This document shows, in pieces, positions 24,813 to 33,361 of a DNA stretch of 64,000 nt. This DNA is from CAXMST01 sp963712765 (lineage in GTDB: Bacteria; Actinomycetota; Thermoleophilia; Solirubrobacterales; 70-9): contig CAVQIX010000006.1 in NCBI GenBank assembly GCA_963712765.1, positions 226,778-290,777 on the forward strand, read 5' to 3'. A program made the position numbers and the translations under genes. Position 1 is the first letter of the stretch. The number at the start of each line of letters is the position of its first letter. Under the pieces are notes generated by a model. The model made no database searches. It was not told where the DNA came from and saw only the letters and a program-made list of their open reading frames with translations.

Positions 24813-25487
24813 CTAGCCGGGGCTGATTCCGCCCGAGCTGCCGCCGTCTCCGCCGACCCCGCCGCTGCCGCCGGAGCCGGCGCCACCGCTCGGCGGCGGG
24901 GCCGGTGCGGGCGCGGGGGCGGGCGCGGGGGCCGGCGCCGGTGGGGCTGCAGCGCCGCCGGAATCGGGCGTGGTTGGTGCGACCGCAGTGCCCTCCTGGC
25001 CGCAAAACTGGAAGCCGTAGCTCTCGGCGGCCGCGCGGGCATCGGCCTCCGACTGAGCGAGCTCGCCGCCGAGGGTCTCGTAAGCGGCGGTATCGCCTGA
25101 GGTCGCAGCGTCGGTCCGACGCTTGAGGATCCTCACCTGCTCGCCGAGCGCGTCGAGAAAGGCCGCGAGATCGCCGCTGGCGTCGTCGGGCGGGTTGAGG
25201 CCGTTGATGGTCTCGAGCACGCCTCTGGTGATCTGCTGCTCCTGCGATGCGAGGGTCGCGAGGCCGTCGCCGGCGCTGGCCTCGAGGCCGGCGATCGCAG
25301 CATTGGCCTCGGCGCAGCTCGCGTCCGCGGCCGAGATGAACTCACGCTTCGACAGCGAGCTCGCCTCGGTGGTGGTCGTGTCGGTTGTCTGGCCGATCGG
25401 TTCAATCGGAGCGTCATCGCCGCCGCAGCCGGCGGTCAATGCGGCGATTGCCGCCGCGGCGATAGTCGCCATCAGTCGCACATGCAT
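24813..25487 (-). CDS. Putative lipoprotein with Pro-Ala-rich C-terminus
   Basis: From the Met at 25487 the protein begins with a signal peptide and lipobox ALTAGC, so it should be lipid-anchored. The mature part is helical with a Cys pair (DASCAEANA, FQFCGQEG), followed by a Pro-Ala repeat and a Gly/Ser-rich tail. An in-frame ATG at 25538 would place 17 charged residues before the signal and is less likely. It is convergent with the ABC exporter operon and has no recognised function. Confidence 0.7.
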   Translation of the reverse strand: MHVRLMATIAAAAIAALTAGCGGDDAPIEPIGQTTDTTTTEASSLSKREFISAADASCAEANAAIAGLEASAGDGLATLASQEQQITRGVLETINGLNPPDDASGDLAAFLDALGEQVRILKRRTDAATSGDTAAYETLGGELAQSEADARAAAESYGFQFCGQEGTAVAPTTPDSGGAAAPPAPAPAPAPAPAPAPPPSGGAGSGGSGGVGGDGGSSGGISPG

Positions 25488-25801
25488 CCCGGTCAGGGTA
25501 ACGCGCGTCGCGGCCGGCTCCCGGCCGCCGCGGCCCATCGTGCAACGGGTCGCTCAGGCCACCCGTCGCGGTGTGGGTATCGGCCGACCCCGTCGACCCA
25601 GGGGATAGGGCTTGCGGGCGGGCCGTCCGATCGGGGGCTCGGTCGGTTGACTCGGGAGCTCCCTCGCGGGCGTCTCTGCGGGCGCCAGGCCGGCTATCGG
25701 TGCCGCCGGTAGTTGCCCACCCTGCCCATCGGCACCGCGCTCCGGGACTCAAGGAGCCGGGGTCGCCGCCTGGACGGTTGTCTGGGAAGCCGTCGCTGTA
25801 G

Positions 25802-25873
25802 CTGGGGATCTAGGACTTGAACCTAGACTACGAATACCAGAAACTCGCGTGCTGCCAATTACACCAATCCCCA
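25802..25873 (-). tRNA. tRNA-Gln (anticodon CTG)
   Basis: The minus strand folds as a complete cloverleaf of 72 bases. The acceptor stem TGGGGAT pairs with ATCCCCA and the D-arm contains AATTGG. The anticodon stem CGAGT/ATTCG (one G-T pair) carries loop TTCTGGT with anticodon CTG, and the T-stem CTAGG/CCTAG carries TTCAAGT. The discriminator is G. CCA is not encoded; GCT follows. Confidence 0.93.
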
Positions 25874-25935
25874 TTCTGGCGCCGCCCCGCTGGCGGGAGC
25901 GACAGGGAAAAGATAGCTATCGCAACCCTGCTCCG

Positions 25936-27171
25936 TCAGCCGGATCCGATCTCGCTCAGGTCACCGCCGAGGTCTCTCAGCGCAGAGGTGTCCCCCACCT
26001 CCGCCCCGCTCTCGATCAGCCGCCGGGCCTCCTGCAGATCCTCGCTGCGGCCGACCGATAGCGCGGCGACGACGGAGCCGCCGAGCAGGTACCAGGCCGA
26101 GAACTCGCCCCCATCGCGATCACCCCTGAACACCACCTCGTCCCACTCCTCGGCCGGGCCCACGTACTCGAGCGAGGCCCAGTCGGAGAGATCGCTGAAG
26201 AAGTACGGGACGACCCGGTAGGCGCTCTTGTCGCCGAGCATCCCGGCGGCGGCATGCTTGCCCTGCTGGAAGGCGACGTCCCAGTGCTCTACGCGCAGCC
26301 GCCGGCCGTGGATCTCGCTCTCATAGCTGCAGCAGTCACCGGCGGCGAAGATCCCCTCCTCCGAGGTCTCGAGCCCCTTGTCGCAGATGACCCCGTCATC
26401 GACCTCGAGCCCCGCCCGCTCGGCGAGAATCAGGTCTGGCTTGACCCCGGCGCCAACGACGACACCGTCACATTCGATCTCGCGACCGCTCTTGGTGCGG
26501 ACTGCCTCCACCCGCTCGGAACCCTTGAACTCGGCCAGCTCCTCCCCGCCGATCACCTCCACGCCCTTGCGCTCGAGCAGCTCGTGGAAGTAGCGGCCCG
26601 CCTCGGCGCCGAACACACCGGAGAGAGCGACCTCCTCCATCATCACGATCGTGCAGCGTTTGCCGAGCCCAACCAGCGAGGCGGCGACCTCGGTGCCGAT
26701 GTAGCTGCCGCCGATCAGCACCACGTGTTCTGCGTCGGCCAGGTCCTCGCGGATCTTGTCGGAGTTGCCGAAGGCCCTCAGATAGTGGATTCCCTCGAGC
26801 TGGGCGCCCTCGACCCGGAGGATGTTGACCATCGCCCCGGTTGCGATCAGGGCCTTCTCGAACCCGACCTCCTCCTTTCCCTGCAACTTGGCCGTTCGCG
26901 ATCGGAGATCCAGGCTCATCACGCTCTTGGCGGTGAGGATCTCGATGTCGTTGTCGGCGTACCAGCCCTGATCGTGGACGAACGCCTCGTCCCGCTGGAT
27001 CTCCCCGCGCAGGTATTCCTTCGACAGCGGCGGGCGGTCGTAGGGCGGATCCGGCTCGCGGCCGACGAGCAGGATCGAGCCCTCCGCGCCCCGGCGGCGC
27101 AGCTCGGCAGCGCACTGGGCCGCGGCGATGCCGCCACCGACGAGCAGGAAATCGAGCTCTCGATCAGCCAT
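25936..27171 (-). CDS. FAD-dependent NAD(P)H oxidoreductase (ferredoxin reductase-like)
   Basis: This 411-residue flavoprotein has an N-terminal FAD dinucleotide fold (FLLVGGGIAAAQCAAELRRR), a second NAD(P) fold (VVLIGGSYIGTEVAASL) and the FAD-contacting FAAGDCC motif. A C-terminal reductase-type domain follows. The layout matches rubredoxin/ferredoxin reductases of the pyridine nucleotide-disulfide superfamily, without the redox-active Cys pair of thiol reductases. The ATG at 27171 overlaps the stop of the TrkA-C gene by 8 bases and fits the domain start. It is the last gene of the TrkA operon; the electron acceptor is unknown. Confidence 0.87.
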   Translation of the reverse strand: MADRELDFLLVGGGIAAAQCAAELRRRGAEGSILLVGREPDPPYDRPPLSKEYLRGEIQRDEAFVHDQGWYADNDIEILTAKSVMSLDLRSRTAKLQGKEEVGFEKALIATGAMVNILRVEGAQLEGIHYLRAFGNSDKIREDLADAEHVVLIGGSYIGTEVAASLVGLGKRCTIVMMEEVALSGVFGAEAGRYFHELLERKGVEVIGGEELAEFKGSERVEAVRTKSGREIECDGVVVGAGVKPDLILAERAGLEVDDGVICDKGLETSEEGIFAAGDCCSYESEIHGRRLRVEHWDVAFQQGKHAAAGMLGDKSAYRVVPYFFSDLSDWASLEYVGPAEEWDEVVFRGDRDGGEFSAWYLLGGSVVAALSVGRSEDLQEARRLIESGAEVGDTSALRDLGGDLSEIGSG

Positions 27172-27889
27172 CAGTTGACAAGCTATCGGAGCCACCGACG
27201 TCGGCTCCCCGCTGGGTGACACCGAGAAAAGCCGTCAGCTCGGCCTCGACATCGGCCTCGAGCACGGCGAGGACCTCGTCCCCCGCCTCCAGCACGGTCT
27301 CGGCCCCAGGCACGAAGCCGCGGCCCCCGCGCAGGACCGAGATCAGCAGGCTGCCGACGGGCATCTTCAGCTCCGAGACGCGCCGGCCGACCACCGGTGA
27401 GCGCTCGCTCAACTCCAGCTCGATGATCTCGAGCCGCTCCTCGGGGAGATCGAGGAGATGGATCAGGCCGTGACTGGGGACCTCGTGCTCGATCAGGCGC
27501 AGAATCAGATCGGTGGCCGAGATGTAGGGAGTGATCTCGAGCAGCTCGAAGTGCTGACGATTCCGTGGGTTGTTGCAGCGGGCGATGATCCGGCCGATCC
27601 CGTACTTCTGCTTGGCGACCTGGCAGATGAGGATGTTGTCCTCGTCGTCGCCGGTCACGGCGATCACCATCTCGCTGTCGGCGATCCCGGCCCGCTCCAG
27701 CACCCACAGCTCGGAGGCGTCGCCGTAGACGATCCGCCGCTCGAGCTCCTGCTCGACCGTGTTGTACCGATCGCGGTCCTGCTCGATCAGCTTCACGTCG
27801 TGCCCCACCTCCAGCAGTTCGCGGGCGAGGTTCCAGCCGACCTTGCCGGCGCCGATCACGAGGATCGCCAGTGGTCCCGAGCCGGCCAT
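27164..27889 (-). CDS. TrkA-family potassium uptake regulator (TrkA-N plus TrkA-C)
   Basis: This 241-residue protein has an RCK Rossmann domain (LAILVIGAGKVGWNLARELL, GxGxxG) followed by a TrkA-C domain in its last 90 residues (VVGRRVSELKMPVGSLLISVL). Such proteins gate Trk/Ktr K+ channels in response to NAD(H), ATP or c-di-AMP. The ATG at 27889 overlaps the previous stop by one base. No TrkH/KtrB membrane subunit is in the window, so the partner must be encoded elsewhere. Confidence 0.88.
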   Translation of the reverse strand: MAGSGPLAILVIGAGKVGWNLARELLEVGHDVKLIEQDRDRYNTVEQELERRIVYGDASELWVLERAGIADSEMVIAVTGDDEDNILICQVAKQKYGIGRIIARCNNPRNRQHFELLEITPYISATDLILRLIEHEVPSHGLIHLLDLPEERLEIIELELSERSPVVGRRVSELKMPVGSLLISVLRGGRGFVPGAETVLEAGDEVLAVLEADVEAELTAFLGVTQRGADVGGSDSLSTDG

Positions 27890-28329
27890 CAACCCGCCCC
27901 GGCCGGATCGGCCCCGCGCACCTCGGACTCGAGCATCTCGATCGCGGTCCTGGTCGGGCAGATGGTTCGCATCCCCTGCTGCTCGTACCACTCGGCGCGC
28001 AGCGGATCGAGGATCCGCGCGATGACCGTGGGCACGCCGTAGCGCTTGGTCGCGATCTGGGCGATGACGATGTTCGTGTTGTCGCCGTTGGTGGAGGCGA
28101 CGAACGCATCGGCGCGCTCGACTCCCGCCGCCAGGAGGGCATCGACCTCGAGGCCGTGTCCCACGGTGAAGCTGCCGCCGGACTCGACCCAGCCCCTGCC
28201 AAGCCCGGCCTCGAGGAGGGCGAGGGACTCGGGGTCCTCATCGACGCAGGAGACCTCATGGCCGTCCTCGAGCATCCCCAGCGCGAGCGAGGCGCCGACC
28301 CGGCCGATGCCGACGATCAGAACTAACAC
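27889..28329 (-). CDS. TrkA-N (RCK) domain protein
   Basis: The 146-residue protein is a single RCK-type nucleotide-binding domain with VLIVGIGRVGASLALGM (GxGxxG) and an acidic residue after strand 2 (VDED). It lacks a TrkA-C domain and is about half the size of its downstream partner, with which it overlaps. The pair resembles the two-protein regulatory ring seen in some Actinobacteria (CeoB/CeoC type). It starts with GTG. Confidence 0.83.
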   Translation of the reverse strand: MLVLIVGIGRVGASLALGMLEDGHEVSCVDEDPESLALLEAGLGRGWVESGGSFTVGHGLEVDALLAAGVERADAFVASTNGDNTNIVIAQIATKRYGVPTVIARILDPLRAEWYEQQGMRTICPTRTAIEMLESEVRGADPAGAG

Positions 28330-28412
28330 GCCACGATCGTATTCGGCTTGTGTGCAGCGGCGCGCTTCGGGCGCCCCAGCGGCGCCGGATCACCCCGCCG
28401 GCGCGATCCCGC

Positions 28413-28640
28413 TCACCCCCGGGTGCGGAGCCCGAGGTAGACCCGTCCGGAGCCGAGCAGGACGAAAGCGATACTGACCACGAAGGCGGCCGACGCCGCT
28501 CCCTCCCCGCTCGCGACCGTCTCGATCGCGCCCCATGCTCCGAACCCCGCGATCACGGCGCCGAAGACGACGCTCGCCATCTCGAAGATGCTGCGCTCAC
28601 CTCGCTCCGGCTTCACCCGGCGATTGTCGCAGCCGGTCAC
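28413..28640 (-). CDS. Small two-helix membrane protein
   Basis: The 75-residue protein has two hydrophobic segments (MASVVFGAVIAGFGAWGAI and ASAAFVVSIAFVLLGSGRVY) and a basic N-terminus. The membrane topology is the only inference possible. It may begin at the Met at 28580 if the first 20 basic residues are not translated. It lies between the TrkA operon and the hppA terminator. Confidence 0.55.
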   Translation of the reverse strand: MTGCDNRRVKPERGERSIFEMASVVFGAVIAGFGAWGAIETVASGEGAASAAFVVSIAFVLLGSGRVYLGLRTRG

Positions 28641-28654
28641 TGCCGGCCAACGAA

Positions 28655-28680
28655 GAGGGGCGGCCTCTCGGCCGCCCCTC
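28655..28680 (-). terminator. Rho-independent-like terminator of hppA
   Basis: GAGGGGCGGCC and GGCCGCCCCTC form a perfect 11-base-pair stem with a TCTC loop. On the minus strand it is followed by TTCGTTGG, a short T-rich run. It lies 34 bases after the hppA stop. Confidence 0.8.
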
Positions 28681-28714
28681 GGTCAGTCGATATGCGCCCC
28701 CGGGCGCGCTCGAT

Positions 28715-30811
28715 TTAGAGCGCGACGATCGGAAGCATCAGCAGCGCAACGATGTTGGCCACCTTGATCATCGGGTTGATCGCGGGACCGGCGGTGTCCT
28801 TGTAGGGGTCACCCACCGTGTCGCCGGTGACCGAGGCGGCGTGGGCCTCGGAGCCCTTGCCGCCGTAGGCGCCGTCCTCGATCAGCTTCTTGGCGTTGTC
28901 CCACGCGCCGCCACCGACGGTCATCGAGACGGCGGCGAAGAAGCCGACGACGATGACGCCGATCAGCAGGCCACCAAGCGCCTTGGCGCTGATCACGCCG
29001 ACGACCACCGGGATGATGATCGGGATCAGCGAGGGGAGGATCATCTCCCGCTGCGCCGAGGCGGTCACGATCGCGACCGTGTCGGCGTAGTCGGGCTTCT
29101 CGGTGCCCTCCATGATCCCGGGATGCTCGCGGAACTGCTTGCGCACCTGCTCGACGACCTGGCCACCGGCACGGCCGACGGCCTCGATCGAGAGCGCCGC
29201 GAACAGGTAGACCATCATGCCGCCGATCAGCAGGCCGATCAGAACGGCCGGGTCGCCGAGATCGAAGAATCCGACAAGGTCGAACACCTTGCCGTCAGCC
29301 GCGGCCTCGTCAACCAGCTCGAGCTGGAAGGCCTTGAACAACACCAGGGCTGCGAGAACCGCGGAACCGATCGCGTAGCCCTTGGTGACCGCCTTCGTCG
29401 TGTTACCGACCGCGTCGAGGGGATCGGTGACGTTGCGGACTTCCTCCGGCATCTCCGCCATCTCGGCGATGCCGCCGGCGTTGTCGGTGATCGGACCGAA
29501 CGCGTCGAGCGCGACGATCAGACCGGTCAGCGAGAGCTGAGCCATGACCGCGACGCCGATGCCGTAAATCCCGGCGAGCTCGTTGGCGCCGAAGATCGCT
29601 GCGGCGATCACCAGTGCGGGGGCAGCGGTGCCCTGGAACCCCTGAGCGAGGCCCTGGATGATGTTCGTCGCGTGCCCGGTCTGGGACGCCTCGGCGATCG
29701 CCTTCACCGGCCGGAACCGGGTCGATGTGTAGAAATCGGTGATCACGAACAAGAGCGCCGTGACGGCGATTCCGATCAACCCGCAGAACCAGAGATCGGT
29801 GCTGGAGGGAGCAGCCTCGATGACCGGGTCGAGGAAGTTGAGATCTCCCATCAGCCACTCGGTGATCGGGTAGAACGCGGCGGCCGACAGGAGGCCGGAG
29901 ACGATCAGGCCCTTGTAGAGGGCGCCCTCAACGTTGTCGGTGCTGGTGCGTACGCTGAGCGCACCGACGATCGAAGCCAGAATCGCGACGCCGCCGATGA
30001 CCAGCGGGTAGAGCGTGACCTGGCGGGTGATCTCGTCGGCGCCGCCGAAGGTGAGGACTCCGAGGAGCATCACCGCGACCGCGGTGACCGCGTAGGTCTC
30101 GAAGAGGTCGGCGGCCATGCCGGCGCAGTCACCGACGTTGTCACCGACGTTGTCGGCGATCACGGCCGGGTTGCGGGGATCGTCCTCGGGGATGCCCGCT
30201 TCGACCTTGCCGACGAGGTCGGCGCCGACGTCCGCGGCCTTGGTAAAGATGCCGCCGCCGAGACGGGCGAAGACGCTGATCAGCGAACCGCCGAAGCCCA
30301 GCCCAATCAGCGCGTCGATGGCTTCTTTGTCGCTGTCGACGATGTCGAAGCCTACGAGGATGCCGTAGTAGCCGGCGACCCCGAGCAGAGCGAGTCCGAC
30401 GACGAGGAGTCCGGTCACCGAGCCGCCCTTGAAGGCGACGTCGAGGCCCGGACTGACTCCACCACGTGACGCCTCGGCGACACGGGCGTTGGAGCGCACC
30501 GAGACGTTCATGCCGATGAAACCCGCCGCGCCGGACAGAACACCGCCGACGACGAAGCCGATGCCTGTCTCGACGTTCTGCAGAATCACGATGAGGATCG
30601 CGAGCGGTACTGCGACCGCGGCGATGATTGTGTACTGGCGATTGAGATACGCCTGGGCGCCCTCCTGGACAGCCCCGGAGATCTCCTGCATTCGATCGTT
30701 CCCCGGGGATTTCGCCAGCAGGCTCTGCGTAACGAGCAGTCCGTAGAGAACACCGGCGCCGGCGCACACGAGCGCGATCAGGACGCCGTAGTCGGTCAGG
30801 AAGTCAGTCAA
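28715..30811 (-). CDS. hppA: Membrane-bound H+-translocating pyrophosphatase, K+-independent type
   Basis: The 698-residue protein has about 16 predicted helices and the pyrophosphatase signatures DVGADLVGKVEAGIPEDDP and NVGDNVGDCAGMAADLFE. It hydrolyses cytoplasmic pyrophosphate and pumps protons. In GNTTKAVTKGYAIGS the residue that determines K+ dependence is Lys, not Ala, which marks the K+-independent H+-pumping class. The start is TTG with GGAGGG 8 bases upstream. A 171-base leader with a stem-loop and direct repeat separates it from DUF1844. Confidence 0.95.
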   Translation of the reverse strand: MTDFLTDYGVLIALVCAGAGVLYGLLVTQSLLAKSPGNDRMQEISGAVQEGAQAYLNRQYTIIAAVAVPLAILIVILQNVETGIGFVVGGVLSGAAGFIGMNVSVRSNARVAEASRGGVSPGLDVAFKGGSVTGLLVVGLALLGVAGYYGILVGFDIVDSDKEAIDALIGLGFGGSLISVFARLGGGIFTKAADVGADLVGKVEAGIPEDDPRNPAVIADNVGDNVGDCAGMAADLFETYAVTAVAVMLLGVLTFGGADEITRQVTLYPLVIGGVAILASIVGALSVRTSTDNVEGALYKGLIVSGLLSAAAFYPITEWLMGDLNFLDPVIEAAPSSTDLWFCGLIGIAVTALLFVITDFYTSTRFRPVKAIAEASQTGHATNIIQGLAQGFQGTAAPALVIAAAIFGANELAGIYGIGVAVMAQLSLTGLIVALDAFGPITDNAGGIAEMAEMPEEVRNVTDPLDAVGNTTKAVTKGYAIGSAVLAALVLFKAFQLELVDEAAADGKVFDLVGFFDLGDPAVLIGLLIGGMMVYLFAALSIEAVGRAGGQVVEQVRKQFREHPGIMEGTEKPDYADTVAIVTASAQREMILPSLIPIIIPVVVGVISAKALGGLLIGVIVVGFFAAVSMTVGGGAWDNAKKLIEDGAYGGKGSEAHAASVTGDTVGDPYKDTAGPAINPMIKVANIVALLMLPIVAL

Positions 30812-30849
30812 GTTCGTTTCCCTCCGTCGGGTGGATGGTCAAAGCAAGA

Positions 30850-30882
30850 CCGCCCCGCAACAACAAAAGACACAAGGGGCGG
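30850..30882 (-). other. Stem-loop in the hppA leader
   Basis: CCGCCCC and GGGGCGG form a 7-base-pair stem around a 19-base loop that is U-rich in the mRNA (minus) direction. It could attenuate read-through from the upstream operon or stabilise the hppA message. No U-tract follows, so classical termination is unlikely. Confidence 0.4.
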
Positions 30883-30909
30883 CCGGAAAGCGGCCCGCAG
30901 TGTAGGACA

Positions 30910-30951
30910 AGACGGCGGCGGAATGCGGCGAGACGGCGGCGGAATGCGCCG
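30910..30951. repeat. Two tandem 21-base repeats upstream of hppA
   Basis: The unit AGACGGCGGCGGAATGCGSCG occurs twice head-to-tail (30910-30930 and 30931-30951), 20 of 21 bases identical. It lies outside any supported gene, between the DUF1844 stop and the hppA leader hairpin, and could be a duplicated binding site. Confidence 0.6.
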
Positions 30952-30982
30952 CAGGGCGGGTTTCAGCCGCGACGCGGACCGT

Positions 30983-31426
30983 CTAGCTGCCCGGCGTCCA
31001 GAGCCCCGAGGAGGGCTTCTCCGGCCCGGCCCCGGGACCGGCATCACCGCCCAAGGGCGCGCCGCCGGTCGGCTCGCCCCCCTGCGGATCGGTCGGGACG
31101 CCGCCGCCACCGGCTTGCTGGGAGAAGAGCATCTGAATCTGAGAGAGCGCGTTGCGGACCTCCTGCTGAGGCTCGGGCTCGAGCAGGTCGACCAGCGCCC
31201 GCACCGCCTCGATGCCGAGCTTCGCTTGCTCGAGGTCGCGCTCGTCCTCCTTGGCGATGCGGCGGGCTGAGAGATTGAGGATGCTGACAACGCTCTGGGT
31301 AAGGAGGTCCTGGATGCGCACCTTGCGCATCTCCTCCTCCATCTGGCGCATCATCTCCCGCTGCTCGGGAGTCATCTGCTCGGGATCGGGTGCGCCCTGC
31401 GGCTGCTGCTGTTGCTGCTCGTTCAC
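30983..31426 (-). CDS. DUF1844 domain protein
   Basis: The 147-residue protein begins with a Gln-rich segment (VNEQQQQQPQ) and has the DUF1844 core DLLTQSVVSILNLSARRIA with a helical hairpin (EQAKLGIEAVRALVDLLE). It ends in a Gly/Pro-rich tail. DUF1844 proteins are small helical cytoplasmic proteins of unknown role. The GTG at 31426 overlaps the ybdK-like stop (GTGA), so the longer upstream open frame, which runs through that gene, is rejected. Confidence 0.75.
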   Translation of the reverse strand: MNEQQQQQPQGAPDPEQMTPEQREMMRQMEEEMRKVRIQDLLTQSVVSILNLSARRIAKEDERDLEQAKLGIEAVRALVDLLEPEPQQEVRNALSQIQMLFSQQAGGGGVPTDPQGGEPTGGAPLGGDAGPGAGPEKPSSGLWTPGS

Positions 31427-32634
31427 GGTCTGGACCCTACAGATCCGCGGCCATGCGGATCTTGGGCCTTGCTGAGTCGCCCGTCGGGAACGTAGCTGCT
31501 CTCGGTCTCCTCGACGGCGGCGCGGTAGATCTCCTCGATCGAGCGTCCAGAAGCGAGGCTCTCCCGCGCCCGCTGGGCGCCGTTGGGCGCGCTGGGCTCG
31601 GCGCCGATGGCGAGTTCGGAGCGAATCGGCTCGGTCCATGCGCACAGCCGATCGATCACTGCGACCGTGTCGATCTCCTCGCGCGCCTCGAAGTCGATCA
31701 TCCGGCCGTCGAGCCCGTAGCGGATCGCCCGCCACAGGTTCTCCTCGATCTCGCGCTGACGGAGCGGCTCCCCGAGCCGGCCGTCGTCGTAGTCGCGGGC
31801 CGCCTGGGCGACACAGGCCACCATCAGGCCCGCCAGCCTGATCGACTCCTCACCGCGGGTCTGGGCGTCACAGATCCGCACCTCGACCGTGCCGAAGCGG
31901 TGGTGCGGTCGCACGCTCCACCACAGCTGGGTCGATTCGACGATCGATCCGGTCCGCTCCAGCAGATCGATGAAGTCCGCGTACCCGGCCCAGTCGCCGA
32001 AGGGATCGTGGACGCCACAGCGAGGGAAGGTGCGGGTGAAGATCTGGGTACGGACCGAATGCAGGCCGGTGTCGGCCCGGTCGAGGAAGGGAGAATTGGC
32101 CGAGGCGGCGAGCAGAGGCGGCAGCAGACCGCGGACGTAGTCGCAGACGGCGATCGCGCGATCGGCGCCCCGGATCCCGACATGGGCGTGCAGGCTCCAG
32201 GTCTGGTTGCGCTGGGCGACGTAGCCGAGGTCACGCCGCAGTCGTTGGTAATGCGGGGTATCGATGATCTCCTGGTCGAGATAGTTGGCCCAGGGGTGGG
32301 TGCCCATCGCGACCATCGCGATCCCGAGCCGGTCGGCGAGCGCGAATAGGCGCCGGCGCCGGTCGAGTTGCCGCTCAACCGCGTCGGTGAAGCTCTCACC
32401 GCGACCGGAGCGGATCTCGATCTCGGTGTCGATCAGCTCGCCGGCGGCGGAGTGGGCGAGCACCTCGTCCTCCTGGCAGAGCGCGAAGATCTCATCGAAG
32501 CGGTGTGAGAGCTCGAGGCTGTCGCGGTCGAGCAGGGCGAACTCCTCCTCTATCGCCACGGTGAAATCCCGGGACTCCTCGAAGACCTCCCTTGCCGAGG
32601 CGAGGTCGAGGCTCTGGTCGCGAGCCGAGCTCAT
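31423..32634 (-). CDS. Carboxylate-amine ligase, glutamate-cysteine ligase type 2 (YbdK-like)
   Basis: The 403-residue protein starts its core with FTVAIEEEFALLD, the EEE motif that holds Mg-ATP in GCS2 enzymes. It contains THPWANYLDQEII, SLHAHVGIRG, FLDRADTGLHSVR and RFGTVEVRICDAQTR, all characteristic of the YbdK branch. These enzymes join glutamate or related acids to amines; true gamma-glutamylcysteine synthesis is weak in YbdK, so the in vivo product is uncertain. It lies between rex and DUF1844 in one operon. Confidence 0.88.
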   Translation of the reverse strand: MSSARDQSLDLASAREVFEESRDFTVAIEEEFALLDRDSLELSHRFDEIFALCQEDEVLAHSAAGELIDTEIEIRSGRGESFTDAVERQLDRRRRLFALADRLGIAMVAMGTHPWANYLDQEIIDTPHYQRLRRDLGYVAQRNQTWSLHAHVGIRGADRAIAVCDYVRGLLPPLLAASANSPFLDRADTGLHSVRTQIFTRTFPRCGVHDPFGDWAGYADFIDLLERTGSIVESTQLWWSVRPHHRFGTVEVRICDAQTRGEESIRLAGLMVACVAQAARDYDDGRLGEPLRQREIEENLWRAIRYGLDGRMIDFEAREEIDTVAVIDRLCAWTEPIRSELAIGAEPSAPNGAQRARESLASGRSIEEIYRAAVEETESSYVPDGRLSKAQDPHGRGSVGSRP

Positions 32635-32650
32635 CCGGTTCCTTCAGGCC

Positions 32651-33361
32651 TCAGGTCAGATAGAAGTAGAGCGCGTAAAGCAGGTCGACCGCGGGGCTGG
32701 AGGTGTGGGTCGTCACCTCCGGCGGCAGCTCGAGGAGCCGCTCGGAGTAGTTGAAGATGATCTTCACGCCCGCGTCAACGAGCTGCTCGGCAACGTCCTG
32801 AGCGGCCTCGGCGGGAACGGCGAGGACGCCGACGACGATCTCCTCCCTGGAGACGACCTCCTCGAGCTTTTCGATCGAGCGGACCTTGACGCCGCCGAAC
32901 TCCTTGCCGACCAGCTTCGGAGAGGAATCGAAGATCGAGACGATCCTGAAGCCATGGTCGGCGAAGATGTCGGAGGAGGCGATCGCCTGTCCGAGGTTCC
33001 CGGCGCCGAACAGGGCGATGTTGTGCTGGCCGGAGGTGCGGAGGATCTTGCGGATCTCGGCGACAAGTGAATCGACCTGATAGCCGACCCCGCGCTTGCC
33101 GAACTTGCCGAAGCCGGAAAGATCGCGCCGGATCTGGGTCGAGTTGATGTGCGTCCACGAGGCCAGCTCCTGGGAGCTGACCGTCTCCTTGCCCATCTTC
33201 CTCGCCTGGATCAGGACCTGCAGATAGCGCGACAGACGGGCCGCCACGCCGAGCGAGAGTCGAGCCCCGGCGCCGTCTTCAGCCGGTGGGGCGGCGCCAT
33301 CGGTCGCGGCCGTGGCAGCGTCGGCTCCACGCGGATTCCGCGCTGCGGTCGGTTTGTTCAT
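32651..33361 (-). CDS. rex: Redox-sensing transcriptional repressor Rex
   Basis: The protein has an N-terminal winged helix (RLSRYLQVL, TQIRRDLSGFGKFGKRGVGY) and a Rossmann NAD(H) domain with FGAGNLGQAIA, then a C-terminal swapped helix (FNYSERLLELP). Rex senses the NADH/NAD+ ratio and represses respiratory and fermentative genes. It is preceded by a 33-residue Ala-rich tail that is probably disordered. Its ATG overlaps the glutaredoxin-like stop. No clear Rex operator (TTGTGAA-type) is seen in front of its own operon. Confidence 0.93.
   Translation of the reverse strand: MNKPTAARNPRGADAATAATDGAAPPAEDGAGARLSLGVAARLSRYLQVLIQARKMGKETVSSQELASWTHINSTQIRRDLSGFGKFGKRGVGYQVDSLVAEIRKILRTSGQHNIALFGAGNLGQAIASSDIFADHGFRIVSIFDSSPKLVGKEFGGVKVRSIEKLEEVVSREEIVVGVLAVPAEAAQDVAEQLVDAGVKIIFNYSERLLELPPEVTTHTSSPAVDLLYALYFYLT

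Noticed and set aside
25936..28329. Complete Trk potassium uptake system
   Set aside because: Only the TrkA regulators are present. The adjacent flavoprotein is not a channel, and no TrkH/KtrB-like membrane protein is encoded in the window.
28535..30469. 644-codon plus-strand ORF opposite hppA
   Set aside because: It is antisense to a clear pyrophosphatase gene, its translation is rich in Asp, Arg and Gly without domain patterns, and long antisense frames are expected in high-GC coding DNA.
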